A stretch of DNA of 64,000 nt from Cristatella mucedo (GCA_009760855.2 WPIO01000015.1:4538501-4602500), one strand, 5' to 3'. Shown: positions 1-38,974, counted from the first letter of the stretch. Made by a program: numbers and translations. The notes: generated by a model not told the origin, from the letters alone.

Positions 1-2043
1 TAGTGGTCGTGACGTCACTACGCAGTGACGTCACTGACGTAGCACACCAGCTCCTTCGAGCAACAGCGAGGCTGCCGGCCAGGCGAGAGGGCACAGCATC
101 CGGTGACTTCGGCAACAGCAGCGGGACCGAAAGGAAAGGTGAGCCCCCTTTCTTGAACTGCAACCGCAACTGCCGGCGCAGCTGCTTCCTTAAAGCTGAC
201 TGTGCGGGCTTTGCAACGTGCGCAGAAATCGGCGGCAGCTGCCGGCTGTCAAACTCGATCTCGGTCCCTCAGCTTCTCTGCCATCTCGTGCTGGAGGGTT
301 TCAACGAGGCACCGGAGCAGTATTCACCGCACCGTATTTATCACGGAGTGGGCTGAATGAACAGCCAAGAGACTTGGCAGCTATCGTGCTGCACCCATTG
401 CATGTCCAGCTGGCAGTGGGCAACTAGGCGACTGCCCGCTGCCGGACTGGAACCCACGGCCCGGGTCGTGAAGTGCAAGCAACATAGTAGCTGAGGCCTA
501 AGTAGGATTCACAAAACAGGTGGCCTTCGCTCCGAAGCCCTTCTTAGATAGGGCTGGCTGTGCAGCACCTACAGCGAGGCAGCGCTGCACGGTAGCGTTG
601 CACTCAAGCGACCTCGAAGAGGCCACACTGGAACTGCACTCAGGTGCAAAAAATCCCCACAGCATGGCCGCGGCAGCTGTGGCTGTAAATTCGTTCGATT
701 AATAACGAGGTGTTCTACTATTCCTGGCAGGCATACTACATTTAGGTTCGGCATGTGAAAATATTTATTGAAAGCCCAAAAACAAACACATACACTGTCG
801 ATGCGCATGCGTTCAGTGTGACGTTGTCCCACCACGATTATTAATGACCTTCCCTGCCTGGCCAGACATAGAGGCCACCACCACCACTTAACTCTTTTCT
901 GCTATAGCCTGAGCCTGAGTTTTACAGAGAAGCTCGGCTACTGCTGTGCTTTTGTGCGCTACTATTATTATATTTTGTGCTATTGCTGTGTCTGTGAGCC
1001 CGGTTGAGCGCGAGTGACAAGAGTCTGCTCTAACAATCGAGGGATGCCCAAATCGATAATAGCAGTCCTGCTGTTTAATGAGGCCAAGCTGCCGAGCTTG
1101 CGGCCTGATAGCACGCGGCTTGCGCGTGTCACGCCCACGGCCATCCTGAGCAAGCCTACCTGAGCAAGCACACGCCACTGGCTAGCACCGGAACCCATGC
1201 ACCGGTGTGCACTGCGCCAGCCATGTTCGATTGCCCAACGGGCCAGCGACGGTCGCCGTCCTCAAAAATCATGTTACAGATGTTCAGACAGTTAGCTCGA
1301 CATGACGTCATGAGCAGCCAGCCTTGCCTCTTCACACGCCCAACCGAGCACCCCGAAACGCCCTCCGGCGGATGCCTCATGCAACATCAGATGTTGCAGG
1401 ATGTTGCATGACAGATGTTGCATGATGTTGCATGACACCATGCTGCATCTTTCGGCAGGTGATGGCACACTAGGTAAGGCGGTTGCTTTCACGACCTCGG
1501 TCCAGAGGTCGTGGGTTTGATTCCTGCGGTGGGCGATTCTTTATCGCCACTGCAAGCGGTGGTGATAGCCGTAAAGGCTCTTCTATCGCTATACAAAAAG
1601 AGGCTGTTTAATCAGCTAGGAGTTCTGAACATCCTACTCAGTAGGCGCTACGGTCTTCAGCTCTTAACCTTATGTCCTGTCCGGTTTGATCGAGTGCTTG
1701 ATGCAAACAACAGTTGACAGAGGGGACAAAGTGCTAGGGCTCACTAGTAATTGCAAAGCGCACGTGCACCACTCACTGCCCGGTGCCGCTAGTCGCGCAA
1801 TGCTCCGAAATACTCGCGGCATCTCCACTCGTGGCCATGTAGGCACCTCCCCCTTTCACCCGAGCGTCCGCCACTGGCAGAGTGGGATCGTTGCAACATC
1901 GCGCTTGCTTTTGTGCAGAAGGCAGAAAATTGGGCTCGCCCACCACCTCCAAGCTCGTCCGCCAGCAGCTAGCAGCATCTCGAACAGATCTGTGAGGCCT
2001 TGGAGCAGAGAGCTGGTGGCCTTGCACTGCTGCGGCCTTTCAC
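1..2043. other. Intronic sequence left of last BCR-like exon
   Basis: No supported coding exon. It holds a CRE-like hairpin at 9-34, a short tandem array of the GATGTTGCAT motif (about 1390-1440) and a SINE-1 copy (1465-1640). The rest shows nothing recognisable. Confidence 0.6.
1465..1640 (+). mobile_element. SINE-1 copy (tRNA-like)
   Basis: Member of a tRNA-derived family seen many times in the window. It has a CACGACCTC...GAGGTCGTG hairpin, a B-box-like GGGTTTGATTCC, then a fixed body (GGGCGATTCTTTATCGCCAC, GCCGTAAAGGCTCTTCT, ATACAAAAAGAGGCTG) ending in AATCAGCTAGG. Confidence 0.75.
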
Positions 2044-28333
<26,290 letters not shown>

Positions 28334-28621
28334 GCGCGCGCTACGACGCGTACGGCACGGACTGCCCCGCGCGCTCGCAACACGGCCACTATCGGGCTCG
28401 CTGAGTCAGAGGGCGGCCTGCTGCGCCGCCTCGCTTCCGGGGTGGCCTAGCGCGTCATCTCGGAAGGGGGCGTGGAGGCTGCCTTTCCTTGCGAGGTCCG
28501 CCCCCTCGACGTCCTCTGCTCGGCATTCGCTCCTCCCGCTCGAAGCGAGAGCACTTCCGTCTCCTCGGCACAGCGCCTCTGCAGTTCGGTTGCAGCAGCT
28601 GCGCGTCCTTCCGCTCGCACT

Positions 28622-28631
28622 GAGAGAGAGC

Positions 28632-28667
<36 letters not shown>

Positions 28668-28678
28668 GAGAGAGAGAG
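28622..28678. promoter_or_regulatory. (GA)n/(CT)n tract upstream of BCR-like start
   Basis: About 57 bases of GA with two GC interruptions, some 290 bases upstream of the most upstream ATG of the BCR-like gene (CT-rich on its coding strand). A promoter role is inference from position only; no TATA box is evident. Confidence 0.35.
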
Positions 28679-28929
28679 TCGCTGAGCGAGCACACGCTGC
28701 GAGAACGAGGGGGCCGGCCGGCAGTGCGAGCATGCACCATCGGTTTGGCAGCGAGGACGGCGGCGGCCAGCGCAGCGGCGGCACCGTGGAGCGTCAGCCA
28801 AATAATGACAGCGGCCTACAGAGTATTCGCGACTCTTTGGGTTTTAGCGCTGAGAAGCCGTCTGTAGCTCCTCACTTTTAGATTCGCCTATCTCTTGCTC
28901 AGGCCTACCTAATAATATATAAGTACAAG

Positions 28930-29915
28930 AGTAGCTGTAGAGTTGTGCACCAACTGTAAGCCTCCGATTGGACAGGCAGCAAGACCTGCAAGCAGTGAGT
29001 TGCAGAAGTCTGGATGTGACGTCACAATGCATTGACCACCTATGCCGGGGTGTCCTTTTTTGCCTGAGATAAATCCGAATTTTCGCAATGGTACGTAGCT
29101 GAAAGTAGGCAGACTGAACTGGGAAGCTGATGCGGTCATCTAGTTAAATGTCACCTGGTCAACCAGAGGTCGTGTTGATGCTACAGGCGATGCGCTCCGA
29201 GATATCCCTTTCGAGATTAGGCTTTCCAATTTCTTGGTTTTCCCTAACTAGTAAGTTGGTTTAATTGTAATTCAATTTGAACAAGTTTTGTTTCCATTCA
29301 AGTGCAAATGTCAGCAATATATGCAGCAAAGGGAGTTGATAAAGTTTGAAATGTTGCAAGGCAGGAAGGGATCGACGCACAGTTACATGCTGCACGTCAT
29401 ATGCATAGAAACCAAATCCTAGATTCTGCATGGCGATTGCATGGGCAAGAAGGAAAGTTTTAAATTTCGAAAATAAGTGAACCCAAGCACAGGATCTTGC
29501 TACAGCTCATATTTTCAAGGCTCATCGGATGACTGTTGCCCGTATACATCAAAATGATCTGAAATCGTCTACGATATAGGACCTAAACCATTGATGTGTA
29601 GTCCCAGTGATACTCGACTTGTCTGTGCCACTGTAAGCTCAAGAAGAACTTGGTGATCAATGGTATCAAATGCTGCCGAGGTATCCAGTAAAACTAGCAG
29701 AGAGACTCTACAAAAGCATCATTCTTGAGAAGGTCTTTACATAGTCATAACAGAGCGGACTCCATAGAGTGATTAGTTCTAAAACATGATCTATACTTAC
29801 TTGATAGTTTGAAGTTTTGATAGAAGATTTTAGCTGGTCTTTGACTACTTTTTCCAGTGTCTTGGATATGAAAACGGTAGTTGGAAGACTAGGTGAAAGT
29901 TGCTGACTTTTCTCC
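28930..29915 (-). mobile_element. Old diverged LINE-A-type copy
   Basis: Reverse strand matches the LINE-A RT C-terminus (around GCAAGCAGTGAGTTGCAGAA) and motif A region (GATCAATGGTATCAAATGCT near 29655), with many indels. More diverged than the other copies, so an older insertion or a related subfamily. Confidence 0.6.
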
Positions 29916-30769
29916 TCTTCGGGTATTGACTTCTGAATCTGACTATGGTGTCAGTTATTTTGGCGTCGGGTAGTTGGTCGGGTGATCACTGATTGGCGCC
30001 GGATGGTTGGTCATTTGCAGCCTGGTCGTTGCCACTGACTGATTAACTGGACATAAGGCAACAAGTCTGGATTTGTGAGTCGATGCCGGAAATGAAAAGA
30101 ATAAGTCACAATAAGTTTCGATTTTGCAACGATCCATAGAGGTGTGATCCTCCTAGTTCGCAGATAGTGTTCTAGTGTTAGATCATTTCCGGCACCCATA
30201 CAAGGATTGGGGCTGAGACTCGAGGTATTCATCTGGGTCTCCTCAGCAAAGTGAAGTGCTGTTGACCTGACCACCTGGGGAGTCAATGATTTAGATTTTA
30301 GTTGAAGCTGTGCTGTGTTGGCTGTCGTTAATGACAATGAAGACCAGACAGTTACAGTAACTGTTGTGAAGCAGGTATCCAAAAATCACATTAATTAGTG
30401 TCGCAGAATGAAAAGGTAGCGAAGCCAAAAGTTGACAGAAGCCATTGACTGTACGTTAGGTTTCTTCTACAGTCATGCTAGGCCAAGGGCAGCCTTAATT
30501 TTAAGACGGCGGCAGAAAAATGTTAGCGTGCTAAATTAGCCTTGTTATGACAATTGCAAGAGATTGTTCGCGTCTCCTGAGTTACTGTCGTTAGGAACTG
30601 GATCAGTCATATTATATTGCCTATACCTATTGAAGGCATGAAATGAGTTTCGGACTACGCCATGGTATCATCGTTCTTCATAGCTGTTGTACTCTGCCAC
30701 AGTCGCCATATTGCCAAATGCGTGCATCAGCCGTCCACCATTCACGCTCGACTGAGGTCGTGGAAAAAT
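29916..30769. other. Unassigned intergenic sequence
   Basis: AT-richer DNA. A minus-strand open frame of 123 codons (30382-30011) shows no recognisable domain. I see nothing else. Confidence 0.4.
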
Positions 30770-31200
30770 ATTGCTCAGACCCCCTTCTTTCTTTTTGTCG
30801 CAGTTCTCCTTGTATACCGAGGCTCCCGAAAAAGTGATTCGGGCGTTTGGGATCGGCTGTCACTTCTATGCTGACGATATTCAGAGGTACATCTCTTTTA
30901 AACCATCGGAATCAGCTGCAGCTACTGACAAGATGATAACTTGCCTTGCAAAAATTCAATCCTGAATGGGGGGCCAAGTTCCCGAAAGTAAGCAACAATA
31001 AAACCGAAGTCGCAGTGATAGGCCACCCTAAGCATGCAGATGGACCAGGAGACTTTGCTCTTCTAATCGGCCATGCTATCGTGAAATCGTCGTCGTTTGC
31101 ACTGAATTTAGGTGTGCTCTTCGACAAACCTTTAGCTGCAAATTTGAAAGCCTCATTGAGAAAACTGATCCCACATTTAACTACCAGATTTGATCCCTGT
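30770..31200 (+). mobile_element. LINE-B RT fragment
   Basis: Reads SLYTEAPEKVIRAFGIGCHF, YADDIQRYISFKPSESAAAT, then after a frame change NKTEVAVIGHPKHADGPGDF, covering RT motif C (YADD) to motif E. Truncated at both ends. Confidence 0.75.
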
Positions 31201-32838
31201 CTAAGACTAGGGACTGTCTACCGCGGTGGTTTACATAGAATCTTACTAGGTCACTGGTTCTGTCTAGGCACAGCACCAAGATGGACGACTAATTATGTAA
31301 TGGACGATGAGCCCGATTGAATAGGTTGTATACTCACTAGCATAAGATCTATGCGATGCAAGCAATGTTGCTTTCAGCGGTCATGTTGGAATTCTTTGAG
31401 AAGCGCTTGATCTACCATAATTTTCATATTTTTTGACGTCTTTTCCTTTGGTCACTTTTTCGTGCGTTTGTGTGCGTGACGTGTGGCTGTGGCGACTGGT
31501 GTTTCGTGGAACTAGGTCTGAGAATCTCGAAGCGGTAATTAGCCGGCATGAGTAGGGTAGTCTTACGATAAGAGTATAAAGTTTCACATGAGCAATGATT
31601 GTCCTGGAGGCACCGGCCACGAGAGTGTGCTACAAAAATTCTTTTTTGAAACACGACAGGGAAGTGCGGCATTGAGTAATCGAAGCTGCCGATTCGTTAT
31701 TGTAAGCTGTACCAAGCACGCGCCGGTGTAGAAACGACGAAATGCTGACACCGAGGGGCGGCGCTCCGACATTGGTGTATTTCGTCAACGCTCGCAGCAT
31801 TACACCCGCGCAGCCGCTCACCCCTCCGGCCTGTTTTCCACTGCCTCCTACTCTCCTGGCAGTGACTTAATCTCATGAAAACATTAGGTCATTTTCCCAT
31901 AAACCCATAAAACCATAAACAAGTAAAACTATTAACCCAAAATAAACCATAAAACCACAGCTATTGCCGTTGGCCCACTGGCGAGCGCCAGCGTTCATCT
32001 CGTTGTGGGTGTCTTCGAGGTTTTCAAGCTACGATGTAAATAAAGTTTTATGAAGATAAGACATAGTGGAACATTGTGCATTCAGACTTTCTTTCAATAT
32101 GTACCAGGCAAAATGGCAAACTCTTACTGCAAGTTGCAAGGTGTTGATTTCTGGCCCGACTACGTGTCTGGCCATGACGAAGACATGGGATACTCAACCC
32201 GTGATTGATTTGGTTACAGCAGCATCGTTATACTATGGATTCAGCGAATTTGTTAGCCATCTGTCGGATTTGGCGTTGGAAAAGTGATTACCATGGTGTT
32301 GATTGAACTTTACGATCGTAGATTTGTCTATGGGATTCGTGTGAGTCCATTCGATTGTATTCGTCGGTTTTTGCTTGGTCCATTTTGGAATGGTACGGTT
32401 GAGCTTGAGCCCTGTTCCACTGGCTAATGTATTATTTCTTTGTAAGAGTTGTGGCATCCTTGCTTTGTCCTGCTTGGATGATTGACTCACGATTTGAGCC
32501 CGGTTTTGAGTAGTTCTTGTGTATCTGTGGATATATTGGTAACGGAATCTATTATTTACGCCATGTGAAACGAAGTCCTGATTTTAGCCGCTTCCAGCGG
32601 TTTTTTAGATTTTGCTTGTATTTTATTATTTGTTTTTTTATATGCGTTTTGACAGCTTTCTATGATAAAAAAGGATAGCTGGATGGTTTTTGTCACATGT
32701 TAAAAAAATTATAACAACTGAATCAATATGCCGCTCTGCTCTGTCTTGAGCATAGGGGCTGAGGGATGTGTATATTTTGTACGAGTTTCCTGCAGTTATA
32801 GCGAACTCCCGATGTCGTAGGGAGATTTTTTTTCGTTG
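31201..32838. other. Unassigned AT-rich intergenic sequence
   Basis: No supported gene. It includes a short block of degenerate ACCCATAAA/ACCATAAA motifs (about 31895-31960). A further 70-90 codon open frames look random. Confidence 0.4.
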
Positions 32839-32839
32839 C

Positions 32840-35810
32840 TCCTTTTATTGGGAAACACTGATGCATGGGGTTAAATAGGTCACGCGACTATCTCACTCCT
32901 CTTGGGAGGCCATCAATCAAAACTGGAGGTGGAGTTGCTATGATCGTGCGCTCGAAATTCAACTTCAAGCCATTTGCGGTACCCTCGAAGCAGTCTTTTG
33001 AATCAATTGTCCTGGTCTCACCCGAAAACAAGCTACCGATAGTGGCAGTAGTCTATCGCCCACCAGGTACCAAATCCTCCTTCATCTCAGATTTCTCCGA
33101 TCTCATTTCGATTCTGTGTTCAAGAAATCGATCCTTCCTCGTTATGGGTGATTTCAACGTTCACTTTGATAACTTATCTGACGCTTTCAGCACCGAATTT
33201 CGTACATTGACAGACTCATTATCTCTTGTGACTCATGTGCATGGCCCTACCCACATCAAGGGTCACACACTCGACCAAATTTTCTCATATAACTGCACTT
33301 TGTCATCACCAGTTATCACCAAATCCTGCTTATCTGACCACATGCAGATCTCATTCAATCTACAGTGTGTGCCCACATTTTCCTCTAAAATAACCTGTGA
33401 ATCGCGAAACCTCAAGACCCTTGACATCGATGCTGTCCGTGCGAGCATATCTGCTTCACCTTTGCTGCTCAGTCCTCCCTCTGATCTGTCATCACTGGTA
33501 GATTGCTACAACACGACACTAGCTGACACGCTCGACGAGTTTGCACCTTTGACAAAGCGCACTGTGCGCCCCCGCCCAGACGGCCTATGGTTTACCACAG
33601 ACATTAAACTAGCCAAGTCTACTAAACGAAAGCTTGAAAAGGCATACAAAAGATCCGGACTAACTGTCCATCGACAGGCATATGAAGACTACTGTAGGTC
33701 GTACCGTTCGATCCTAGCAAAGGCTAAGTCTAGCTTCTATAAAAACATTGTTGAATCACAGATGCACAATCCAAAAATGCTGATGTCGACAATAAACCAT
33801 CTCCTCAACCGTTCCCAGGTTAGCTCCTTACCTGATGATCCTTGTGATGATCTAGCCGATCGCTTCTCTCGATTCTTTGTGCAGAAGATAGACAAAATCA
33901 GGGAATCCATCCCTGCGATGGCAACCTTCCCACTAGAATGCTGTTCCTCGGTTCCTGGCTGCGCCTCAATGTCTGCATTTAAACAGGTCACCAGTGACGT
34001 AGTCCTAAAGCTCGTATCTCAATCAAAGAAGACAACAAGTCCACTGGACCCTATTCCCACTGTCCTGCTCCTACGTTGCATTGATCTGCTGCTGCCATGC
34101 ATAACCAACATCATTAATATGTCATTAGCCTCAGGTCAGGTCCCAGCACCTTTCAAAAAAGCTGTAGTCAGGCCACATCTCAAGAAAGCTACACTAGACC
34201 AAGAGAACTTAAGCAACTACCGCCCAGTCTCCCTTCTACCATTCCTATCAAAGACACTGGAACGGGTCGTGGCAGACCAGCTGAACTCGTATATCGAAAC
34301 CTCACACCTTGCTAGTAAGTTCCAGTCTGGCTTTAGAGCTAATCACTCCACAGAGTCAGCCTTGCTTCGGGTATACAACGACCTACTTAGGAATGCAGAC
34401 ATGGGTAGAGTGTCTCTTCTTGTTTTGCTCGATCTTTCGGCAGCTTTTGATACCATCGATCACAAAGTACTTCTAGAGCGCCTCTCATCTCGCCTGGGCA
34501 TCACTGGCACTGCTCTGCAGTGGTTCAGGTCCTATCTCAGTGGGAGACTCCAGAGTGTTGACGTGAATGGACAAAGATCATCTGAAGTACCTCTAAAATA
34601 TGGAGTACCTCAGGGCTCTGTGCTAGGTCCGGTCCTTTTCACCGTTTATACTCTGCCTCTTGCTGATGTGATTGCCAAGCACAATCTAGGCTTTCACTTC
34701 TATGCGGATGACACTCAGTTGTACCTTTGCTTTGATCCCTCCCAGCCTTCGAGCACCTCAAATTCTCTCAACTCACTTGCTGCATGCATTGATGACATCC
34801 GATCATGGATGGCAGCAAATTTTCTAAAACTAAACGATGATAAAAACTAACTTACTAGTTATGGGCAAACCTAGTGTTATTCAGAAATTGGAAAGGCTGA
34901 CTTTCAAAATTGGCTCTGCCAGCATATCTCCAGTTGCATCAGCTCGAAATCTAGGTGTCATATTCCAAAGCGACCTCTCGTTAGACGACCACATCAGCTC
35001 CACAGTCAAATCAGCCTATTTTCAGCTTCATAACATTGCTAAAATTCGGGCTTGTTTAGTTAAGGATACCACGTCCAAGTTGGTCCATGCATTCGTGACA
35101 TCTCGTCTCGACTTCTGCAACTCACTGCTTACTGGCCTACCAGCATGTGCGATCAGGCGATTGCAGCTGGTGCAAAACTCTGCAGCTATGCTTGTCTGTC
35201 GTGAGCGTCGCAGTTGCCACATTACTCCACTTCTCGCCGACCTGCACTGGTTACCAGTCAAGCAACGGATTGACTTCAAGGTTTTGTCGCTCACTTTTAG
35301 GTCTCTTCATTCTATGGCTCCAGCCTATCTTTCAGATTTACTACCCCATCAGGCAAAGCATCGTACCACTCGCTTTTCGGAATCCAACAGTCTAGAAATA
35401 CCTCGTACAAACCTTAAATCCTTTGGAGACCGTGCATTTAGCTCGTATGCTCCCACAGCCTGGAACTCCCTCCCGACCTGCATCAGAACATCCCCTGACC
35501 TGACCGCATTTAAAAGAAACTTAAAAACATACCTATTTAGGACAGCATTTAGTGGGTCCTTGTGATTCGTCCTCGATGTGCTTATGCGTGCTGACACTGT
35601 TCATGCTGCCACTAACCACATTTGCATGCTGACCCAGTGCATGTAACCCCTAACCATGTTAATCATTTTGTTTGTTTTTCAAGCATGATTTTACTTACTA
35701 TTCTATTGCGTATCACTTTGCAGCAAATGTAAAGCGCCTAGAAAGAGATTAAGTTCTCTGAGGGCGCTTTATCAAGTGCAATATTATTATTATTATATTA
35801 TATCTAGTAA
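32840..35810 (+). mobile_element. LINE-A, nearly full ORF2 plus 3' end (L2/CR1-type)
   Basis: The best LINE copy here. Frame 1 (32865-34850) carries the second half of an APE-type endonuclease (GGGVAMIVRS, MGDFNVHF, LSDHMQISF) followed by RT motifs: RPVSLLPFLSKTLERVVADQ, SGFRANHSTES, VLLDLSAAFDTIDHK (motif A), GVPQGSVLGP (motif B) and FYADDTQLYL (motif C). At 34837-34850 an extra A shifts the frame. The protein then continues to 35565 (GKPSVIQKLERL, NLGVIFQSDLSLDDHISSTV, FGDRAFSSYAPTAWNSLP). The 3' UTR ends with a stem-loop (AAAGCGCC...GGGCGCTTT) and an (ATT)n tail. The endonuclease N-terminus is missing, so the copy is 5'-truncated. Not functional as read. Confidence 0.92.
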
Positions 35811-36137
35811 AACCTTTTTTGTTTCTTCCCCGCGTTTCTTTGGAGGTTTGGTGTTTGCCTGGTCTTGGTAGGGAAATGCTGGTGTTTATCGACCCTCTTG
35901 GGTTAGCTCGACGTCGGTGCCTTGGAGTAATCACTCTCAGATTGTTGATAGATGATATTCATCCAGAAGTGAATTCTTCGTTGATTCGAATTAGATTTAC
36001 AGGACATCTTATATAGTCGAGCATGCGATCGTAGTCGAACAGCAAAAGTCCTTGGCCAAGCCACGCTTTTTTCTAGGTACGATACGCATGGCTCAGACGG
36101 ACTGCCCGACTTGGTGTTTGAAATGGTTGAGGTCAAT

Positions 36138-36665
36138 GCATCTCCGTCTGTAACTCCACAATGTCATACAGACCACGTGGGTGTTACGCAGGAGAGTTTT
36201 GTATAGCGCACTCGCTGCCGAAGTGGCTTTCGGTACGCATTCGGTAGCCAACAGACTTCGTCTCAGGCAACAGAGAGAAAGTGGGAAGCATAGCAGAGTC
36301 AGGAGAGCAATTAAGGTAGTGAGTAGCATAGAAGTAGCAGCTCAGGACCGCTGAAAAAGATGTGCCATAGTCGGCAGTTGGAGAGTAGATGTCGTTGCGT
36401 AAGAATTGTGGAAGCGAGTTCCACAGTCTAGGACCTGCAGAGCTAAAGCTTCTGTCGCCAACTGTCTTTAAGCGGAGGAATGGGACAGCTAATTTATTGT
36501 CCACACAGGACCTGAGGGCGCGAACAGTCTGAAACTGATGCAGCAGTTCAGCTAGGTACGAAGGAGCCAAGCCGTGGCGGGCCTTGTGGGTCAGCGTAAG
36601 AACTTTGCTCTGTATCCTTTGCTCAACCGGCAACCATCCTAGCTCTTTCAGCAAAGGAGGCAATC
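36138..36665 (-). mobile_element. LINE-B 3' part
   Basis: Reverse strand encodes 159 residues without a stop: LGWLPVEQRIQSKVLTLTHK, SYLAELLHQF, LKTVGDRSFSSAGPRLWNSL. Ends at GGAGTTACAGACGGAGATGC. About 95% similar by eye to 24430-24850. Confidence 0.85.
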
Positions 36666-36669
36666 ACTG

Positions 36670-37700
36670 TTTATCTTCTGCTGCGATAGAGTCTGTCTTT
36701 CTGGTTTTTTTCCGTTCACACAATATGTCATTCATTCATTGTTCATTGTTCATTGAGCTTCGCTACTGCCTTGTATGTTATTACTGGCAGAACCGGCTTC
36801 GTTTTGGATTCACATTTCATCACCAGAGCTGTCAGTCTGTCTGTCTTTGGCTCTCTAGTTTACTTCAATGTGTGTGGTTGCATTAAGTCCGCTTTAGGTA
36901 TGTCGAAGATGTGGCATGAAAGTGTGTACATGCCGACGAAGGCAATCTTCGAGGTGGTGCTTAAATGCGGCTACCGGCGGTCAGTATTAAAACTAAGATC
37001 GCAAGCATGTGAGTATCTCCGACTTTGACGACGGCTAGCGGCAGATGGCAGCATGACGGCATGACCCAGCGTCTTGAGGACGCGGCTCCATTTCAGCTCG
37101 GTGCCAACTGCCGCCGCCTTCACTCAGCAACCGAAACGACATTTGTTGGCTGCAAGTTCGATTGACGCTGTCACAGGCGCTACACGTCTGTGAGCAACCA
37201 AATGTCCAAGGACGGATGTGTTTCAAAGGAGGGGATAGTATAATGCCCCGCGATTATGAACAAAATGAACTTGACAGCTGTGCCTCGATTGAGAAAAATG
37301 AGCTTTGCCGCTGAATGAGGACGCTTTTGAGATGGCCGCGATATGCTGAGGCTTATGAGCAGCATTATGTATGATCATTGTTATTGATTATCGATTATGT
37401 TAGTGATTATTGTGACTTATGACCTGGCTGCTATATAAGGCTTGTGCCTGACCGCAGTCTTGGAGCAACAGTCTGCCGGTCGGTGAGTCTAGCGCTGAGC
37501 GTGAACTGCTGTGAGCCTGTTAGCGAGTCAGCCGGTTGTATCAGCTGTAGAATACAGGCTATTGTTGTGCTTTAACTGATACGGTATTATTACTAGCGCT
37601 GCATGCGGAATATTGAATGTTGTTTTTAATCATGTTTCATGTTGGCGTATTGCTAGCTTCAGGTCTTTGCAAATTGCACGCGTTGTGCCGCTACCCAAAC
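36670..37700. other. Unassigned sequence, possible LTR remnant
   Basis: No supported gene. Contains a TATATAAG box (37431) within a stretch whose layout resembles a retroelement promoter; see findings. Confidence 0.35.
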
Positions 37701-37704
37701 TAGT

Positions 37705-37780
37705 GAGGGTTGTGCAGTAAGAGATTGAGTTCTCTGAGGGTGCTATATCAATTGCATTATTATTATTATTATTATTAGGC
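37705..37780 (+). mobile_element. LINE-A or SINE-2 type 3' end
   Basis: AAGAGATTGAGTTCTCTGAGGGTGCTATATCAATTGC (given in part) then (ATT)n: only the terminal stem-loop and tail remain. Confidence 0.6.
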
Positions 37781-37894
37781 AGAACTACTGCTATACCGTT
37801 TTAGCAGGGCTGTAAAAAAAAGTCATGACACCTCTGCAGTTAGTCAAGGAAATAGTTGAAAGGCTAGCAAAAAATCCAGAAGTTCAGCCGTATA

Positions 37895-38420
37895 TCTCCT
37901 TTGCTGAAGAGTGACGATGGCTTCCGGTCGATCGACAAATATAGAGTTCTTACGCTGACCCGCAAGGCCCGCCACGGCTTGGCTCCTTTGTACCTAGCTG
38001 AACTGCTGCATCAGTTTCAGCCTGATCGCGCCCTCAGGTCCTGTGTGGACAGTAGATTAGCTGTCCCGTTCCTCCGCTTAAAGACCGTTGGCGACAGAAG
38101 CTTTTGCTCTGCATGTCCTAGACTGTGTGACGACTCGCTTGCACAATTCTTACGCAAGCGTAGCGTTCGCTCTTGCTGCCGTCTGTGTTATATCCCGTCC
38201 AGCCGTTTTGAGCTGCAACTTCCATGCTACTCACTGCTGCGACTGCTCTCCAGGCGCAGCTATTATATCTCGCCGTCCCTTTGTTGCGAGAAATGAAGTC
38301 TGCTTGTTACCGCGAGCGCGCCGAAAGCCGCTTAAGCATTGGGTGCGCTTTAGAAAACTCTCCAGCGTAAAGCCTATTTGGTCCTGGCGACCTGTCGGAG
38401 TTACGGAGACGGAAATAAAT
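37895..38420 (+). mobile_element. LINE-B 3' part, diverged
   Basis: Plus-strand reading LTRKARHGLAPLYLAELLHQ, FQPDRALRSCVDSRLAVPFL, RLKTVGDRSFCSACPRL, then frameshifts and the family 3' end (CGGAGTTACGGAGACGGAAA). Confidence 0.8.
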
Positions 38421-38974
38421 TAGATCGAATGCAGCTCTTTAGCCGGATGATAACGGAAAGCCTACCACCCTTTACCGCCTTTAGGGACCGTAATTCGGAA
38501 TTGCGGTGCCGCTCGAGACGCCTTTTTAGACCGCGCTTCCAAGCGTGGCGGCGGCGGCGGCGGCCTCCTCCGCCCTGCCGAGGCGGGGAGCTGCTCCGCC
38601 GAGCAGTCGGAGCGCTCCGCTGCTCAGCGGAGCGCTCCGACTGCGCGGAGCTCCGTCTGGCGAGCATCTCGATTACCGTCCTCGCCCCCCGAAAAGATGC
38701 TATTGCTTATCCTATAAATCTTGGGGATCTCTTCATCTTCTGCGAGCGGCTTCCGTTTCATCGCGCCGATGCACCGTCGAGCGGAGGAGAGAGGGCCCCT
38801 TCCAAAAGTTGCTTTAAAACCCAACTTTGCTAGAGCCCGAATCATCTCCGAACCAACAACGAAAAACGCGCAGCCCTCAAATCTCTTTTAAACGACGCCT
38901 AGACAGGAATTACTACGTCCGGTTTGCTCCTGGGTTTTAGCCCAGGGTTGGAGTGGTCGCTCTTCGCGGTTGTA

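Noticed and set aside
255-290. Possible 12-codon BCR-like microexon (HEMAEKLRDRDR, minus strand)
   Set aside because: It would extend the charged helix after the 2233-2044 exon and the acceptor is fair, but the donor (GTTTGA) is poor and the peptide is too short and generic to trust.
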